From JAKAGZ01 sp963783855 (GTDB lineage: Bacteria > Bacteroidota > Ignavibacteria > Ignavibacteriales > Ignavibacteriaceae), in NCBI GenBank assembly GCA_963783855.1, contig CAWAPE010000013.1:62001-126000 (forward strand): a stretch of DNA of 64,000 nt. The letters run 5' to 3'. The notes below the pieces were generated by a model. The model did not search any database, was not told the DNA's origin, and saw only the letters and a program-made list of their open reading frames with translations. Each line of letters begins with the position of its first letter. The stretch's first letter is position 1. A program made the position numbers and the translations under genes. Below, in pieces: positions 1 to 9,224 of this stretch.

Positions 1-1397
1 TTAGCAATCGCCTTCTTTTCCGCGGAAAGTAATTCATCATCCCCGCTTTCAAATGATGGAACTGACATTAATTCTTTTTGAATTGCCATAGCCGGGCTCA
101 TCAAATCGATTCTCCCTTTCATAGATCTCTTTAGAAGCATATCAACAGTAAGAAGGCGATTGATTTCATTGGTACCTTCAAATATCCTGTTGATCCTGGA
201 ATCCCTGTAAGCACGTGCTGCAGGATATTCTTCCGAATAGCCGTAACCTCCGTGTATCTGAACCGCTTCATCGACCACATAATCCAGAACTTCTGAACCG
301 TAAACTTTGAGCATTGCACATTCAATTGCATATTCTTCAGCAGCTACCAAAGCAGCCTCTTCGTATTTGCCGCCTTTTGCCAGAAGTTCTTTAATATTTC
401 TGTTTATTAAATCACTTACACGGTAGGTTGCCGATTCTGATACGTAAATCTTAGTAGCCTGCTCAGCAATTTTATGTTTTATTGCACCGAAGTTTGAGAT
501 CGGCTGATTAAACTGTTTTCTGCCGGTAGCGTACTCTATTCCAATTGTTGAAACCTTTTTCGCGCTGCCGGTGGTCATAGCACAAAGTTTGAATCTTCCA
601 ACATTCAGAATATTGAAAGCTATATAATGCCCTTTGCCAATTTCACCGAGTACATTCTCGACGGGAACTTTTACATTATCGAGAAATAATGCCCGGGTTG
701 AAGATCCTTTGATTCCCATTTTGTTCTCTTCTTCACCGCGGTTAAAACCTTCCGAGGTTGCGTCTATAATAAAGCATGTAAACTTATCTCCGTCAACCTG
801 CGCAAATGTGATAAGGATATCCGCGAACCCACCGTTCGTGATCCACATTTTTTGTCCGTTAAGGACGTAATATTTTTTATCATCTGTCAGTTTTGCGGTA
901 GTCTTTGCTGAAAGTGCATCCGAGCCTGAAGTCGGTTCAGTTAAACAGTAGGCTGATTTTAATTCGCCGCTTCCCAGCTTTGGAAGATATTTTTTCTTCT
1001 GCTCTTCTGTTCCATAATACAGAATAGGCAAGGTTCCAATTCCAGTATGGGCTGCAAATGAAACTCCAAAAGAATGGCTTTTGCCCATCTCCATTGCAAT
1101 TGATGTGTTAGTATTAAAATCTTCTCCAAGGCCACCGTACTCTTCGGGAATTGCGGCTCCGAGTAATCCAAGTTCTCCCGCTTTTTCCATTAAACTTACA
1201 GTCAGACCGGCTTCTTGTTTATCGATAGCGTCCAGCTTCGGCCAGATTTCCTTTGTTACAAATTCTTTCGCTGCATCGGCCATCATTCTTTGTTCTTCCG
1301 ATAAATCTTCCGGAATAAAAATTGATTCTGGGTCGGCTTCTTTAATTAGAAATTCTCCGCCCTTCAATACTTTTGATTTTGTTGTTGTGTCTTCCAT
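1..1397 (-). CDS. Acyl-CoA dehydrogenase, C-terminus cut by window edge
   Basis: FAD enzyme for the first, alpha-beta dehydrogenation step of fatty-acid beta-oxidation. The frame reads from an ATG at 1397 and stays open past base 1, so about 465 codons are present and the stop lies outside. Visible family motifs include YCLTEPTSGSDAL (FAD/substrate loop), MWITNGGFADI and, near residue 420, RIFEGTNEINR, whose glutamate is the expected catalytic base. The open frame beyond that motif implies the longer VLCAD/ACAD9-like form with an extra C-terminal domain rather than a 380-residue enzyme. It is the last visible gene of the leftward fad cluster, 139 bp after the thiolase with a palindromic repeat between them. 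Family assignment is firm; chain-length preference is not readable. Confidence 0.93.
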   Translation of the reverse strand, partial: MEDTTTKSKVLKGGEFLIKEADPESIFIPEDLSEEQRMMADAAKEFVTKEIWPKLDAIDKQEAGLTVSLMEKAGELGLLGAAIPEEYGGLGEDFNTNTSIAMEMGKSHSFGVSFAAHTGIGTLPILYYGTEEQKKKYLPKLGSGELKSAYCLTEPTSGSDALSAKTTAKLTDDKKYYVLNGQKMWITNGGFADILITFAQVDGDKFTCFIIDATSEGFNRGEEENKMGIKGSSTRALFLDNVKVPVENVLGEIGKGHYIAFNILNVGRFKLCAMTTGSAKKVSTIGIEYATGRKQFNQPISNFGAIKHKIAEQATKIYVSESATYRVSDLINRNIKELLAKGGKYEEAALVAAEEYAIECAMLKVYGSEVLDYVVDEAVQIHGGYGYSEEYPAARAYRDSRINRIFEGTNEINRLLTVDMLLKRSMKGRIDLMSPAMAIQKELMSVPSFESGDDELLSAEKKAIA

Positions 1398-1446
1398 TTT
1401 ACTTCTGATATTTTGTTAATAAATATTTTGATTTTCAATTCTAAGT

Positions 1447-1517
1447 TGTCATTCCTAACTCTTTTCGGAATCTCATTTGATATATTCTCGAGATGCTGTA
1501 CCAAGTTCAGCATGACA
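1447..1517. repeat. Imperfect intergenic palindrome
   Basis: Inverted ends TGTCAT (1447-1452) and ATGACA (1512-1517) enclose further partly complementary arms, including ATCTC against GAGAT. It fills the gap between thiolase and acyl-CoA dehydrogenase and has no coding potential. Short palindromes starting with GTCATT are common between genes in this phylum; it may act as an mRNA hairpin or be a non-autonomous repeat. Confidence 0.55.
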
Positions 1518-1536
1518 TAGTTGCTGATTATGAATA

Positions 1537-2712
1537 TTATTTCAGCAATTCATAAATTGCCGCTACACCCTGTCCGCCTCCTACACAAGCAGTTACCATT
1601 CCGTATTTTTTCTTTCTTCTTCTTAATTCATTTAAAACCTGGATAGTTAGCTTAGCACCTGTACAACCAAGCGGGTGACCTAGTGCGATAGCTCCGCCGT
1701 TCACATTAACTTTCTCAGTGTCCAGCCCTACTGTTCTGATCACTGCCAGAGATTGTGAGGCAAAAGCTTCATTCAATTCAATCAGGTCTATATCTTCCAA
1801 TTTTAGATTTGCCTGTTCCAGAGCTTTTGGAATTGCGGCTATCGGACCAATTCCCATAACTCTAGGGTCAACACCTTCCATAGCATATGATTTTAAAACG
1901 GCAATCGGTTCGAGTTTGAGTTCCTTCATCATTTCACCCGACATTACCATAACAAAAGCAGCACCGTCGGATGTCTGTGACGCATTACCCGCGGTTACTG
2001 TTCCGCCTGCAGCAAAGACGGGTTTTAATTTTGCAAGCGCTTCAAGCGTTGTATCTGCCCTTGGACCTTCGTCTGTATCCACAACGTATTTTTTACTTTT
2101 CTTTTTTCCTTTCTCAACAAAAATTTCTTCAATTTCAACCGGCGCAATTTCATCTTTGAAATACCCGTTTTTAATTGCATTAATCGCTTTCATATGGGAA
2201 TCGTATGCAAATTTATCCTGGTCTTCACGGGAGATTTTATAATCTCTCGCAACTTCCTCAGCAGTAATGCCCATAGCCAGATAATATTCCGGGTGATCTT
2301 TTGCGAATTTATAATTCGGTGAAAGTTTCCACCCGGTAGTTGGAACCAGCGACATTGATTCGGTTCCTCCAGCAATTATGCAATCGGCCAGTCCGGAGCG
2401 GATTTTTGAAAAAGCGATTGCAATAGATTCCGCGCCCGATGCGCAGTAACGGTTTACTGTCATTCCGGGTGTCCTCATCGGAAGACACTGCAGAGCAATC
2501 ATTCTGCCGATCTGAAGTCCTTGCTCGGCTTCCGGAACTGCGTTGCCGACTATAACGTCGTCAACCTTATTCGGATCAAGTTGTGGAACCTTGCTTAATA
2601 AATACGTAATCACATCTGCGGCTAAATCATCCGGGCGATAATTTTTAAACCCGCCTTTTTTTGCTTTGCCAACTGCGGAACGATATCCGGCTACTATATA
2701 TGCTTCTTTCAT
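1537..2712 (-). CDS. fadA: Acetyl-CoA acyltransferase (3-ketoacyl-CoA thiolase)
   Basis: Thiolytic cleavage of 3-ketoacyl-CoA, last step of beta-oxidation, cytoplasmic. The 391-residue length is normal for the family. The nucleophilic cysteine is Cys90 in VNRYCASGAES, the histidine lies in GGAIALGHPLGCTGA and the second cysteine in VTACVGGGQG near the C-terminus. The start is set at the ATG before KEAYIVAG; an in-frame ATG at 2763 would add 17 residues unlike any thiolase N-terminus and abuts the palindromic repeat. It sits between the FadN-type fusion and an acyl-CoA dehydrogenase, so the whole cycle is encoded together. A biosynthetic acetoacetyl-CoA role is less likely in this context. Confidence 0.95.
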   Translation of the reverse strand: MKEAYIVAGYRSAVGKAKKGGFKNYRPDDLAADVITYLLSKVPQLDPNKVDDVIVGNAVPEAEQGLQIGRMIALQCLPMRTPGMTVNRYCASGAESIAIAFSKIRSGLADCIIAGGTESMSLVPTTGWKLSPNYKFAKDHPEYYLAMGITAEEVARDYKISREDQDKFAYDSHMKAINAIKNGYFKDEIAPVEIEEIFVEKGKKKSKKYVVDTDEGPRADTTLEALAKLKPVFAAGGTVTAGNASQTSDGAAFVMVMSGEMMKELKLEPIAVLKSYAMEGVDPRVMGIGPIAAIPKALEQANLKLEDIDLIELNEAFASQSLAVIRTVGLDTEKVNVNGGAIALGHPLGCTGAKLTIQVLNELRRRKKKYGMVTACVGGGQGVAAIYELLK

Positions 2713-2765
2713 AATTTCACTTCTGGTTTTATAATTAAAAAATTTCTCGTTTATTTTTATCATAT

Positions 2766-2845
2766 GTCATTTCGACCGGAGGGAGAAATCTTTTTATCAT
2801 TTAGCAAAAAGATTTCTCATCCCGCTTCCGCGGAATTCGAAATGG
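2766..2845. repeat. Intergenic palindromic repeat
   Basis: Perfect 13-bp arms GAGAAATCTTTTT (2783-2795) and AAAAAGATTTCTC (2806-2818) with a 10-nt loop, nested in outer arms CATTTCGA and TCGAAATG. It occupies the gap between the fadN-like gene and the thiolase on the same transcript, so it may form a strong mRNA hairpin. The outer GTCATTTCGA motif is typical of dispersed intergenic repeats in Bacteroidota relatives. Confidence 0.65.
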
Positions 2846-2848
2846 CAA

Positions 2849-5254
2849 TTAATTCCTTAACGGTTTTCCTGTAGTAAGAATACTTTGAATTCTTTCCATT
2901 GATTTCTTTTCACCAATCAGACTCAGGAATGCTTCTCTTTCCAGATCGAGTAAATACTGCTCGGAAACGAGTGACGGTGCAGTAAGATCACCACCGCACA
3001 TTACGTAAGCTAATTTCTCCGCAATCTTTTTATCGTGCTCGCTTATATATTTTGCATTATAAAATGAATAAGCGCCCAGCAGCAGAGTTGAGAGACCCGA
3101 TCTTCCAAGCACTTTGATATCTTCTCTCTGTGCCGGCTGAGTATAACCCTGTGCACTTAATTCAAGCACTGCTTTTTTCGATTCAAGGATAACCCTGTTC
3201 TGGTTGATCACATACTTGTCTCTTCCGTTTTTAAATATTCCAAGTCCGAATGCCTTCTGAGCTGAAGTTGCGACTTTTGCCATAGCTATATTCAGGAATT
3301 TTTCCTGAAGTATAGGCAGCTCAACCAAATCCTTTTGGTATTGATCGGAAGCACGCAAAGTCATTTCTTTTGTACCTCCGCCGGCAGGAATAATGCCTAC
3401 ACCGACTTCAACAAGTCCAATATAAGTTTCAGCACCTGCAACAACTTTATCGGAGTGCAGGCATACTTCGCATCCACCGCCGAGAGTCATTCCGTGAGGC
3501 GCAGAAACTACGGGAATAGCAGAATACCTGATTCGCATTGTTGCATTCTGAAATGCTCTTACCGCCATATCAATTTCATCGTATTCCTGTTCTGTAGCAA
3601 GCATAAACATCATCGCAAGGTTTGCGCCAGCAGAGAAGTTCGCTCCATCGTTTCCAATTACTAATCCTTTATAATCTTTTTCGGCTATCTCTATCGATTT
3701 ATTTATTGCCTCGAGAATTTCAGAACCGATAGAATTCATCTTTGTCTGAAATTCCAGGTTCAATACGCCGTCTCCAATGTCGTGCAGGGTTGCACCTACA
3801 TTTTTCCATACCGGTTTGTTTCCACGATAATTTTCAAGAATAATAAATTCGCCTTTACCGGGAATATTTTTATAGGTACCGGAATTTATATCATAATATT
3901 GCCTTGTACCGTTTTCAATTTTATAGAAAGATTTAACTCCCTTCGCCAGCATATCGTAAACCCATTTTGCCGGTTTCAGATTTTCTTCTTCCATAGCTTT
4001 GACTGATTTTTCAAGTCCAAGTACGTCCCATGTTTCAAAAGGACCAAGTTCCCATCCGAAACCTGCACGCAGAGCATCATCAATTTTGTATACCTCGTCA
4101 GCGATCTCTGGAATACGGTTTGATGAATACTGGAAGAGCATGAAGGAAAGTTTTTTCGGGAACTCGCCTGCTTTGTCTTTGGCAAATGTTAAAGCTTTAA
4201 GCTTTTCTTTCAGCCCGTCCATCTGCTTGGCGGCCGCGACAGATGCAAATTTAACTTTCGACGAAGGTTCGTATTCAAATGTTTCAATATTAAGTTCAAG
4301 AATTTCTTTTTTGCCGTCTTTGTCTTTTACTTTTTTATAGAACCCCTGCCCTGTTTTATCCCCGAGCCAGTTATTTTCAACCAGTTTATTTACATAATCA
4401 GGAATTTTAAATAATTCACGGGCTTCATCATCGGGGCAATCTTTGTAGACATTGTTCGCAACTTTAACCAGCGTATCTATTCCAACCACATCTGCCGTGC
4501 GGAATGTTGCTGATTTTGGTTTGCCTGTGAGCGGACCTGTTAATGTATCGATCTCTTTAATTTTTAGGCCCATTTCTTTCATCAATTTAAAAACCGCCAT
4601 AATGCTGAATACGCCTATGCGATTAGCAATAAACGCCGGAGTATCTTTGCAAAGAACAGGGGTTTTGCCAAGGTAGATATCACCGTAGTGCATTAAGAAA
4701 TCGATTAAATCTTTGTTTGTCTTTTCTGTTGGAATTACTTCCATTAAGGGCAAATACCTGGGAGGATTAAAGAAATGCACTCCGCAAAAATTCTGCTGAA
4801 AATCATCACTTCTTCCTTCAAGCATGGAATGAATCGGAATTCCGGAAGTGTTTGAAGTTATAAGTGATCCCGGCTTTCTGAATTTTTCAACTTTTTCAAA
4901 AACCGATTTTTTGATATCGAGATTTTCAACAACTGCTTCAATAACCCAATCACATTCACTTAACCAGTCAAGGTTATCTTCAAAATTACCCGTGGTTATT
5001 CTTGAAGCAAATGATTCTTCGTAAAGAGATTCGGGCTTTTGTTTCAGCACCATTTTTAAATTATCATTTGCTATCCTGTTTCTTACTTCCGGACTTTCAA
5101 GTGTTAATCCCTTTTTAGTTTCTGCATCTGTTAATTTATTTGGAATAATATCCAGCAGGTAAGCACTACAGCCAATATTTGCAAAGTGGCAGGCAATACG
5201 CGAACCCATTACGCCGGAGCCCATAACTGCAACTTTTTTAATAATTCTATTCAT
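2849..5254 (-). CDS. fadN: 3-hydroxyacyl-CoA dehydrogenase / enoyl-CoA hydratase fusion (FadN type)
   Basis: Bifunctional beta-oxidation enzyme of 801 residues that hydrates enoyl-CoA and oxidises 3-hydroxyacyl-CoA with NAD. The dehydrogenase half comes first: Rossmann motif GSGVMGSRIACHFA at about residues 12-25, the histidine in CGVHFFNPPRYLPLMEV, then the C-terminal dehydrogenase domain. The crotonase half follows: GANFSAGAN near residue 540 (oxyanion hole), GGGCEVCL, and GLVEVGVGIIPAGGG near 615. This order is that of Bacillus FadN (YusL), the reverse of E. coli FadB. Start ATG at 5254 directly precedes the Rossmann strand. It lies 37 bp after the acyl-CoA synthetase and very probably shares its transcript. 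Confidence 0.95.
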   Translation of the reverse strand: MNRIIKKVAVMGSGVMGSRIACHFANIGCSAYLLDIIPNKLTDAETKKGLTLESPEVRNRIANDNLKMVLKQKPESLYEESFASRITTGNFEDNLDWLSECDWVIEAVVENLDIKKSVFEKVEKFRKPGSLITSNTSGIPIHSMLEGRSDDFQQNFCGVHFFNPPRYLPLMEVIPTEKTNKDLIDFLMHYGDIYLGKTPVLCKDTPAFIANRIGVFSIMAVFKLMKEMGLKIKEIDTLTGPLTGKPKSATFRTADVVGIDTLVKVANNVYKDCPDDEARELFKIPDYVNKLVENNWLGDKTGQGFYKKVKDKDGKKEILELNIETFEYEPSSKVKFASVAAAKQMDGLKEKLKALTFAKDKAGEFPKKLSFMLFQYSSNRIPEIADEVYKIDDALRAGFGWELGPFETWDVLGLEKSVKAMEEENLKPAKWVYDMLAKGVKSFYKIENGTRQYYDINSGTYKNIPGKGEFIILENYRGNKPVWKNVGATLHDIGDGVLNLEFQTKMNSIGSEILEAINKSIEIAEKDYKGLVIGNDGANFSAGANLAMMFMLATEQEYDEIDMAVRAFQNATMRIRYSAIPVVSAPHGMTLGGGCEVCLHSDKVVAGAETYIGLVEVGVGIIPAGGGTKEMTLRASDQYQKDLVELPILQEKFLNIAMAKVATSAQKAFGLGIFKNGRDKYVINQNRVILESKKAVLELSAQGYTQPAQREDIKVLGRSGLSTLLLGAYSFYNAKYISEHDKKIAEKLAYVMCGGDLTAPSLVSEQYLLDLEREAFLSLIGEKKSMERIQSILTTGKPLRN

Positions 5255-5291
5255 AATAAGATCTCAGTTTTTAGTGTAAATTAAAGTTTAT

Positions 5292-7106
5292 TTATTTTTT
5301 TTGATCATCCGCTTTCTTATTAGTTTCTTCACTATACAGCTGATCGATTAAATCCATATATTTTTTGCAAATAACATCACGTTTAGCTTTAAGAGTCGGG
5401 GTCAATTCACCGGTTTCAATACTCCATAAATCCGGTACCAGCAGAATTTTTTTAACCTGCTGAACGTGCCCGAATCTTTTATTGTACTTTTCAACTTCTT
5501 CCCATATTCGGTCTTTAACATCTTTAGAGTAAGCGATATTTTCCCTGGTAATTAACTCTATATTCTTACCTTTGGCCCATTTCCTCACAAAATCAAATGA
5601 GGGTTGAATAATTGCGGCTGTATATTTCCTGTTTTCACCAATTACCATAATATGTTCGATGAAAAAAGATTCCTTCATTTTATTTTCGATTGGCTGAGGG
5701 ATAATAAATTTGCCACCACTCGTTTTGAAAATTTCCTTTAGGCGTCCGGTTATTTTGAGATATTTTCCATCCAGTATTTCTCCGACATCTCCCGTATGGA
5801 ACCAGCCTTCTTCATCTATCGCTTTTTTTGTCGCTTCGGGATGATTATAATATCCCATCATTAAATTCGGACCTTTGCCGAGTATCTCACCGTTTTCTGC
5901 AATTTTTATTTCAACATCGGGAATCGCATAGCCGACAGTGCCAAAATAATTTCCTCCTTTATCAAACCTGTTGCAAGTCAATACGGGCGAAGTTTCTGTA
6001 AGCCCGTAACCCTCAATTACGGGAATACCCGCAGCCGTAAAAACTCTGGATAAACGTGGTTGGAGCGCAGCGGAGCCGCTTATTATACCTTTAATTTCTC
6101 CTCCGAGGGCCTCAACCCATTTTACAAATACGAGTTTCCTGGCAATAAATAATCTTAAATTATAAAACCAGTTATTTCGTCCCCTGTCGTGGTAATGAAG
6201 ACCGAGATTTACAGACCATCCGAATATTGCTCTCTTTACAATGCTCAGGTTATAACCAGTTGACATTATTTTTTCAAAAATCTTTTCCAATAATCTCGGT
6301 ACTGTTATAAAATAATGAGGTTTAACTTCCTTGATATTATCTCCGAGTTTCTCCATACTTTCAGGATAATTAATTGATGTACCTAGCAACATATAGAAAT
6401 AGGCTGCAGTCCGTTCAAAGATGTGACAGAGGGGAAGAAAACTTATTGTTCTTTTAAATTTTGAGATCGGCATTGATTGAGCGAGCGAATTAACGTTTCC
6501 CATTATATTCCTGTGCGAAAGCATTACACCTTTTGGTATGCCTGTTGTACCGGAGGTGTAAATTATGGTTGCAAGATCATGCTGCTCTACCTTTTCGCTA
6601 ATTTCATCCAGCTGCTTCCTGTAAATTTCGTCAGCTAATTTCTGAACATCATTCCAGATTGGAGCGCTTTCAACTTTGTCAAAAGTATAAATCGCCTCAA
6701 GTTTAGTTTTCAGTTTTTTATTTACTTTCTGTACTTTCTTAAAAAGGTCTCCCGTCTCGGCAAAAGCAATTTTAACTTTTGCGTCTTCGAAGATAAAGGC
6801 GTAATTGTCTTCACTAGTTGTGGGATAAAGAGGCACGACCACTCCGCCTATTTGCAGAACTGCAATATCTATAAAATTCCACTCAACCCTGTTGTTAGAG
6901 ATTATGGCAATTTTCACACCCGGTTTGCATCCCAGTTTTAAAAAACCGAGACTCAGATCATCAATGATTTTTTTTACTTCGGCAGTACTGAAGCTTCTCC
7001 AGATGCCTGTAATTTTATCACTGAAGGCCTTCTCATTCGGGTAATGTTCAAGCTGGTAGGGTAATATATCTATCAACCTGTTTTTTGTTAAGACCGGAGT
7101 TTCCAA
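5292..7106 (-). CDS. Long-chain acyl-CoA synthetase (AMP-forming)
   Basis: Activates free fatty acids to acyl-CoA with ATP, feeding the beta-oxidation genes downstream. 604 residues, the usual length of the FAA/FadD15-like group. The AMP-binding P-loop reads IIYTSGTTGIPKGVMLSHRN near residue 185, and the A5 motif EGYGLTETSPV near residue 370; the C-terminal hinge WFHTGDVG and GRLKEIFKTSGGK are present with the expected lysine. The start is TTG, supported by a GGGGG Shine-Dalgarno-like run about seven bases upstream; the nearest upstream ATG is out of frame. First gene of the leftward fad operon, divergent from an XRE regulator. Confidence 0.93.
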   Translation of the reverse strand: METPVLTKNRLIDILPYQLEHYPNEKAFSDKITGIWRSFSTAEVKKIIDDLSLGFLKLGCKPGVKIAIISNNRVEWNFIDIAVLQIGGVVVPLYPTTSEDNYAFIFEDAKVKIAFAETGDLFKKVQKVNKKLKTKLEAIYTFDKVESAPIWNDVQKLADEIYRKQLDEISEKVEQHDLATIIYTSGTTGIPKGVMLSHRNIMGNVNSLAQSMPISKFKRTISFLPLCHIFERTAAYFYMLLGTSINYPESMEKLGDNIKEVKPHYFITVPRLLEKIFEKIMSTGYNLSIVKRAIFGWSVNLGLHYHDRGRNNWFYNLRLFIARKLVFVKWVEALGGEIKGIISGSAALQPRLSRVFTAAGIPVIEGYGLTETSPVLTCNRFDKGGNYFGTVGYAIPDVEIKIAENGEILGKGPNLMMGYYNHPEATKKAIDEEGWFHTGDVGEILDGKYLKITGRLKEIFKTSGGKFIIPQPIENKMKESFFIEHIMVIGENRKYTAAIIQPSFDFVRKWAKGKNIELITRENIAYSKDVKDRIWEEVEKYNKRFGHVQQVKKILLVPDLWSIETGELTPTLKAKRDVICKKYMDLIDQLYSEETNKKADDQKK

Positions 7107-7172
7107 ATTTCATCCCCCTTTATTAGATGAATAATTATAGAATGAAAATAAGAAGAAGAGTTTAAATTAGCA

Positions 7173-7186
7173 AGCGAATATTCGCT
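7173..7186. promoter_or_regulatory. Perfect 14-bp palindrome, candidate operator
   Basis: AGCGAATATTCGCT is self-complementary and lies in the 166-bp gap between the divergent acyl-CoA synthetase and XRE regulator genes. A dimeric HTH protein would fit such a site. It is flanked by further inverted elements, TTAGCAA at 7167-7173 and TTGCTA at 7199-7204. A TATAAT-like -10 for the leftward operon is at 7134-7139. Binding is inferred from position and symmetry only. Confidence 0.5.
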
Positions 7187-7198
7187 ATTAAAGAATTT

Positions 7199-7227
7199 TT
7201 GCTATTGACTAATAATTTTTGTTATAT
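7199..7227 (+). promoter_or_regulatory. Possible sigma-70 promoter of the XRE regulator
   Basis: TTGCTA, 17-bp spacer, TTATAT. Weak matches to both boxes, but spacing is ideal and the candidate palindromic operator lies just upstream of the -35. The leader would be about 40 nt. Confidence 0.3.
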
Positions 7228-7272
7228 TTCAGAGGTTGTTGTAAATACTGTTCTTGATTAAATTGGGTCACA

Positions 7273-8781
7273 ATGAAACTATCAGAAAATAATATTAAGC
7301 TCATTTTCGGCCTAAAACTAAAACAACTCAGGCAGGACAAAGGTTTCTCCCTCTCTGAATTGGCAAAAAAAAGTTCATTATCTACCTCATATTTAAATGA
7401 AATTGAAAATGGAAAGAAACATCCCAAATCTGATAAGATAGCAGCGCTGGCAACTGCACTGGATGTTCCCTACGATAAACTGGTTTCATTAAAGCTCACG
7501 AAAAATCTGGCCCCAGTCAGTGAACTTCTGGAATCTAATATCCTGGAACAACTTCCGCTCGATCATTACGGAATAGACGTTCACAAACTTTTGCTGCAAA
7601 TTTCTCACGCACCTCTTCAACTTAGTGCTCTGGTTTCAACATTAATTGAAATGGCAAAAAGCCTGGAGTTGAGTGAAAATAATTTCAGTAAAACTGCAAT
7701 AAGAACCTATAAGGAATTAAACGATAATTATTTTCACGATCTGGAAGAGGCGGTAAATAAATTTTTTCGCAAAATAAAATTTGATTACAAACCACCCGTT
7801 AAATATGATGTGCTGCTTAAACTTTTAACGGAAGAATTTAATTACGTTGTTAAGGAAGATTCAATTCCGGAGTTGCACGAATTCCGGACAATAAGAGGCA
7901 TTAACATACCCAACGGAAAGAACAAGAAATTATTGATCAATAACCGACTAAGGAACTCACAGAAAGCTTTTATAATCGGGAAAGAAATTGCTTATAATTA
8001 TTTGAACATTTCAGACCGGACACACATTTACTCGGACATGAGACTCGATTCATTTGATGAGCTACTGAACAATCTCAGATCTTCTTATTTCTCAACAGCG
8101 TTAATAATTGGCAGGCAGGCACTGATAAAAGATCTTGAAGTATTCTTTAAAAAGAAAAACTTTGACGATAAGTTTCTGCTTTCATTACTCCCCAAATACA
8201 ATGTGTCCGCCGAAATGCTGTTCCAGAGAATTACAAATCTGTTGTCAAAGTATTTTAATATTAATGTTTTCTTCTTTCACAGGTTTAATTCGGAAAAAGA
8301 TTCGGATAACTTCAAACTCTTAAAAGAGATCAGGTTAAATACAAAAGAAAATCCCGGGGGTTACCAGATAACAGAGCATTATTGCAGGAGATGGCAGGCT
8401 GTTAATATTATTAAGGAATTGGCGGATCTTCAGCAAAAGGGAAAAGATTTTAACACGCCTATAGCAAGGGTTCAGAAATCTGAATTTATAAATTCAGGGA
8501 ATGAATATTTGACAATTTCGATTGCGAAGGTTTCAACTCTTTTAGAAAACACAAATTATAGCGTTACACTGGGATTTTTAATGAATGATGAGCTAAAACA
8601 AAAGATTGATTTTGTGGGTGACCCCGGCATTGCTAAAAAGATGATTAATGACACCTGCGAACGCTGCCAGCTAACCGATTGCAAAGAAAGGATTGCTGAA
8701 CCAAAAGCTTACGAAAAGAAAATCAGGTTTGAAAAACTTGAAGATGCTTTAAAGGAAATAATTAAAAAAGAAACTGAATAA
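7273..8781 (+). CDS. XRE-family regulator with degenerate IrrE/M78-like region (RamB/ScfR-like)
   Basis: 502-residue regulator. Residues about 10-65 form an XRE helix-turn-helix (LKLKQLRQDKGFSLSELAKK, then SLSTSYLNEIENGKKHP). A middle region near residues 195-260 resembles the M78/DUF955 domain of short-chain fatty-acyl regulators, but the zinc-protease HExxH position reads GKEIAYNYL, so no protease is expected. The C-terminus has a cysteine cluster C462-x2-C465-x4-C470, as in the RamB/PrpR/ScfR group, where family members sense short-chain acyl-CoA. Divergent placement from the beta-oxidation operon supports control of that operon. Whether it activates or represses, and the ligand, are not readable. 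Confidence 0.8.
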   Translation: MKLSENNIKLIFGLKLKQLRQDKGFSLSELAKKSSLSTSYLNEIENGKKHPKSDKIAALATALDVPYDKLVSLKLTKNLAPVSELLESNILEQLPLDHYGIDVHKLLLQISHAPLQLSALVSTLIEMAKSLELSENNFSKTAIRTYKELNDNYFHDLEEAVNKFFRKIKFDYKPPVKYDVLLKLLTEEFNYVVKEDSIPELHEFRTIRGINIPNGKNKKLLINNRLRNSQKAFIIGKEIAYNYLNISDRTHIYSDMRLDSFDELLNNLRSSYFSTALIIGRQALIKDLEVFFKKKNFDDKFLLSLLPKYNVSAEMLFQRITNLLSKYFNINVFFFHRFNSEKDSDNFKLLKEIRLNTKENPGGYQITEHYCRRWQAVNIIKELADLQQKGKDFNTPIARVQKSEFINSGNEYLTISIAKVSTLLENTNYSVTLGFLMNDELKQKIDFVGDPGIAKKMINDTCERCQLTDCKERIAEPKAYEKKIRFEKLEDALKEIIKKETE

Positions 8782-8787
8782 CAATTC

Positions 8788-9219
8788 TTATTTATTCCCA
8801 CCTTCAAACTTCTCTATAATCTTTCTTGCTTTATCTGAAACCGGGACAGATTGATTCTTTTTGTAATCAAAAGATACCAGCTTTGTTACTGCTTTTGCAG
8901 CGACAATTTTTTCATTTTTATCTGCTACAACAATGAGATGCTCAACTTCAGAACTTTTATTCCCGATTTTTGAAGTACGGTTATAAATTTCCACTTTATC
9001 GCCGAGCCTGATTTGCGAAACATAATCAATTTCGATTCTTGCAACCACGGCATTAAAATCCAGGCTGTCTGATTTTTTTTTCATCACATCGTTATAATAT
9101 GCAATCCGTGCTTCTTCTAGATAAGAAAGATAGGTGGCATTATTTACGTGTCCCATTGCATCAAGATCGGAGAACCTTACTTTTATACTTATTTTATGTT
9201 TGAATTTTTCTATTTCCAT
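8788..9219 (-). CDS. Acyl-CoA thioesterase, hot-dog fold (4HBT/YbgC-FadM-like)
   Basis: 143 residues, single hot-dog domain. VRFSDLDAMGHVNNATYLSY near residues 14-33 carries the family D-x-D-x3-H-V-N pattern with the catalytic aspartate. Such enzymes hydrolyse acyl-CoA thioesters; substrate is unknown. It follows the threonine aldolase by 5 bp and therefore is translated from the same message. It converges with the acyl-CoA regulator 6 bp away, so a role in fatty-acyl-CoA balance is plausible but not shown. Confidence 0.85.
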   Translation of the reverse strand: MEIEKFKHKISIKVRFSDLDAMGHVNNATYLSYLEEARIAYYNDVMKKKSDSLDFNAVVARIEIDYVSQIRLGDKVEIYNRTSKIGNKSSEVEHLIVVADKNEKIVAAKAVTKLVSFDYKKNQSVPVSDKARKIIEKFEGGNK

Positions 9220-9224
9220 ATTAC

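Noticed and set aside
2713..2763. Longer thiolase start at 2763
   Set aside because: The extra 17 residues do not resemble the family, no ribosome site precedes them, and the palindromic repeat begins immediately upstream.
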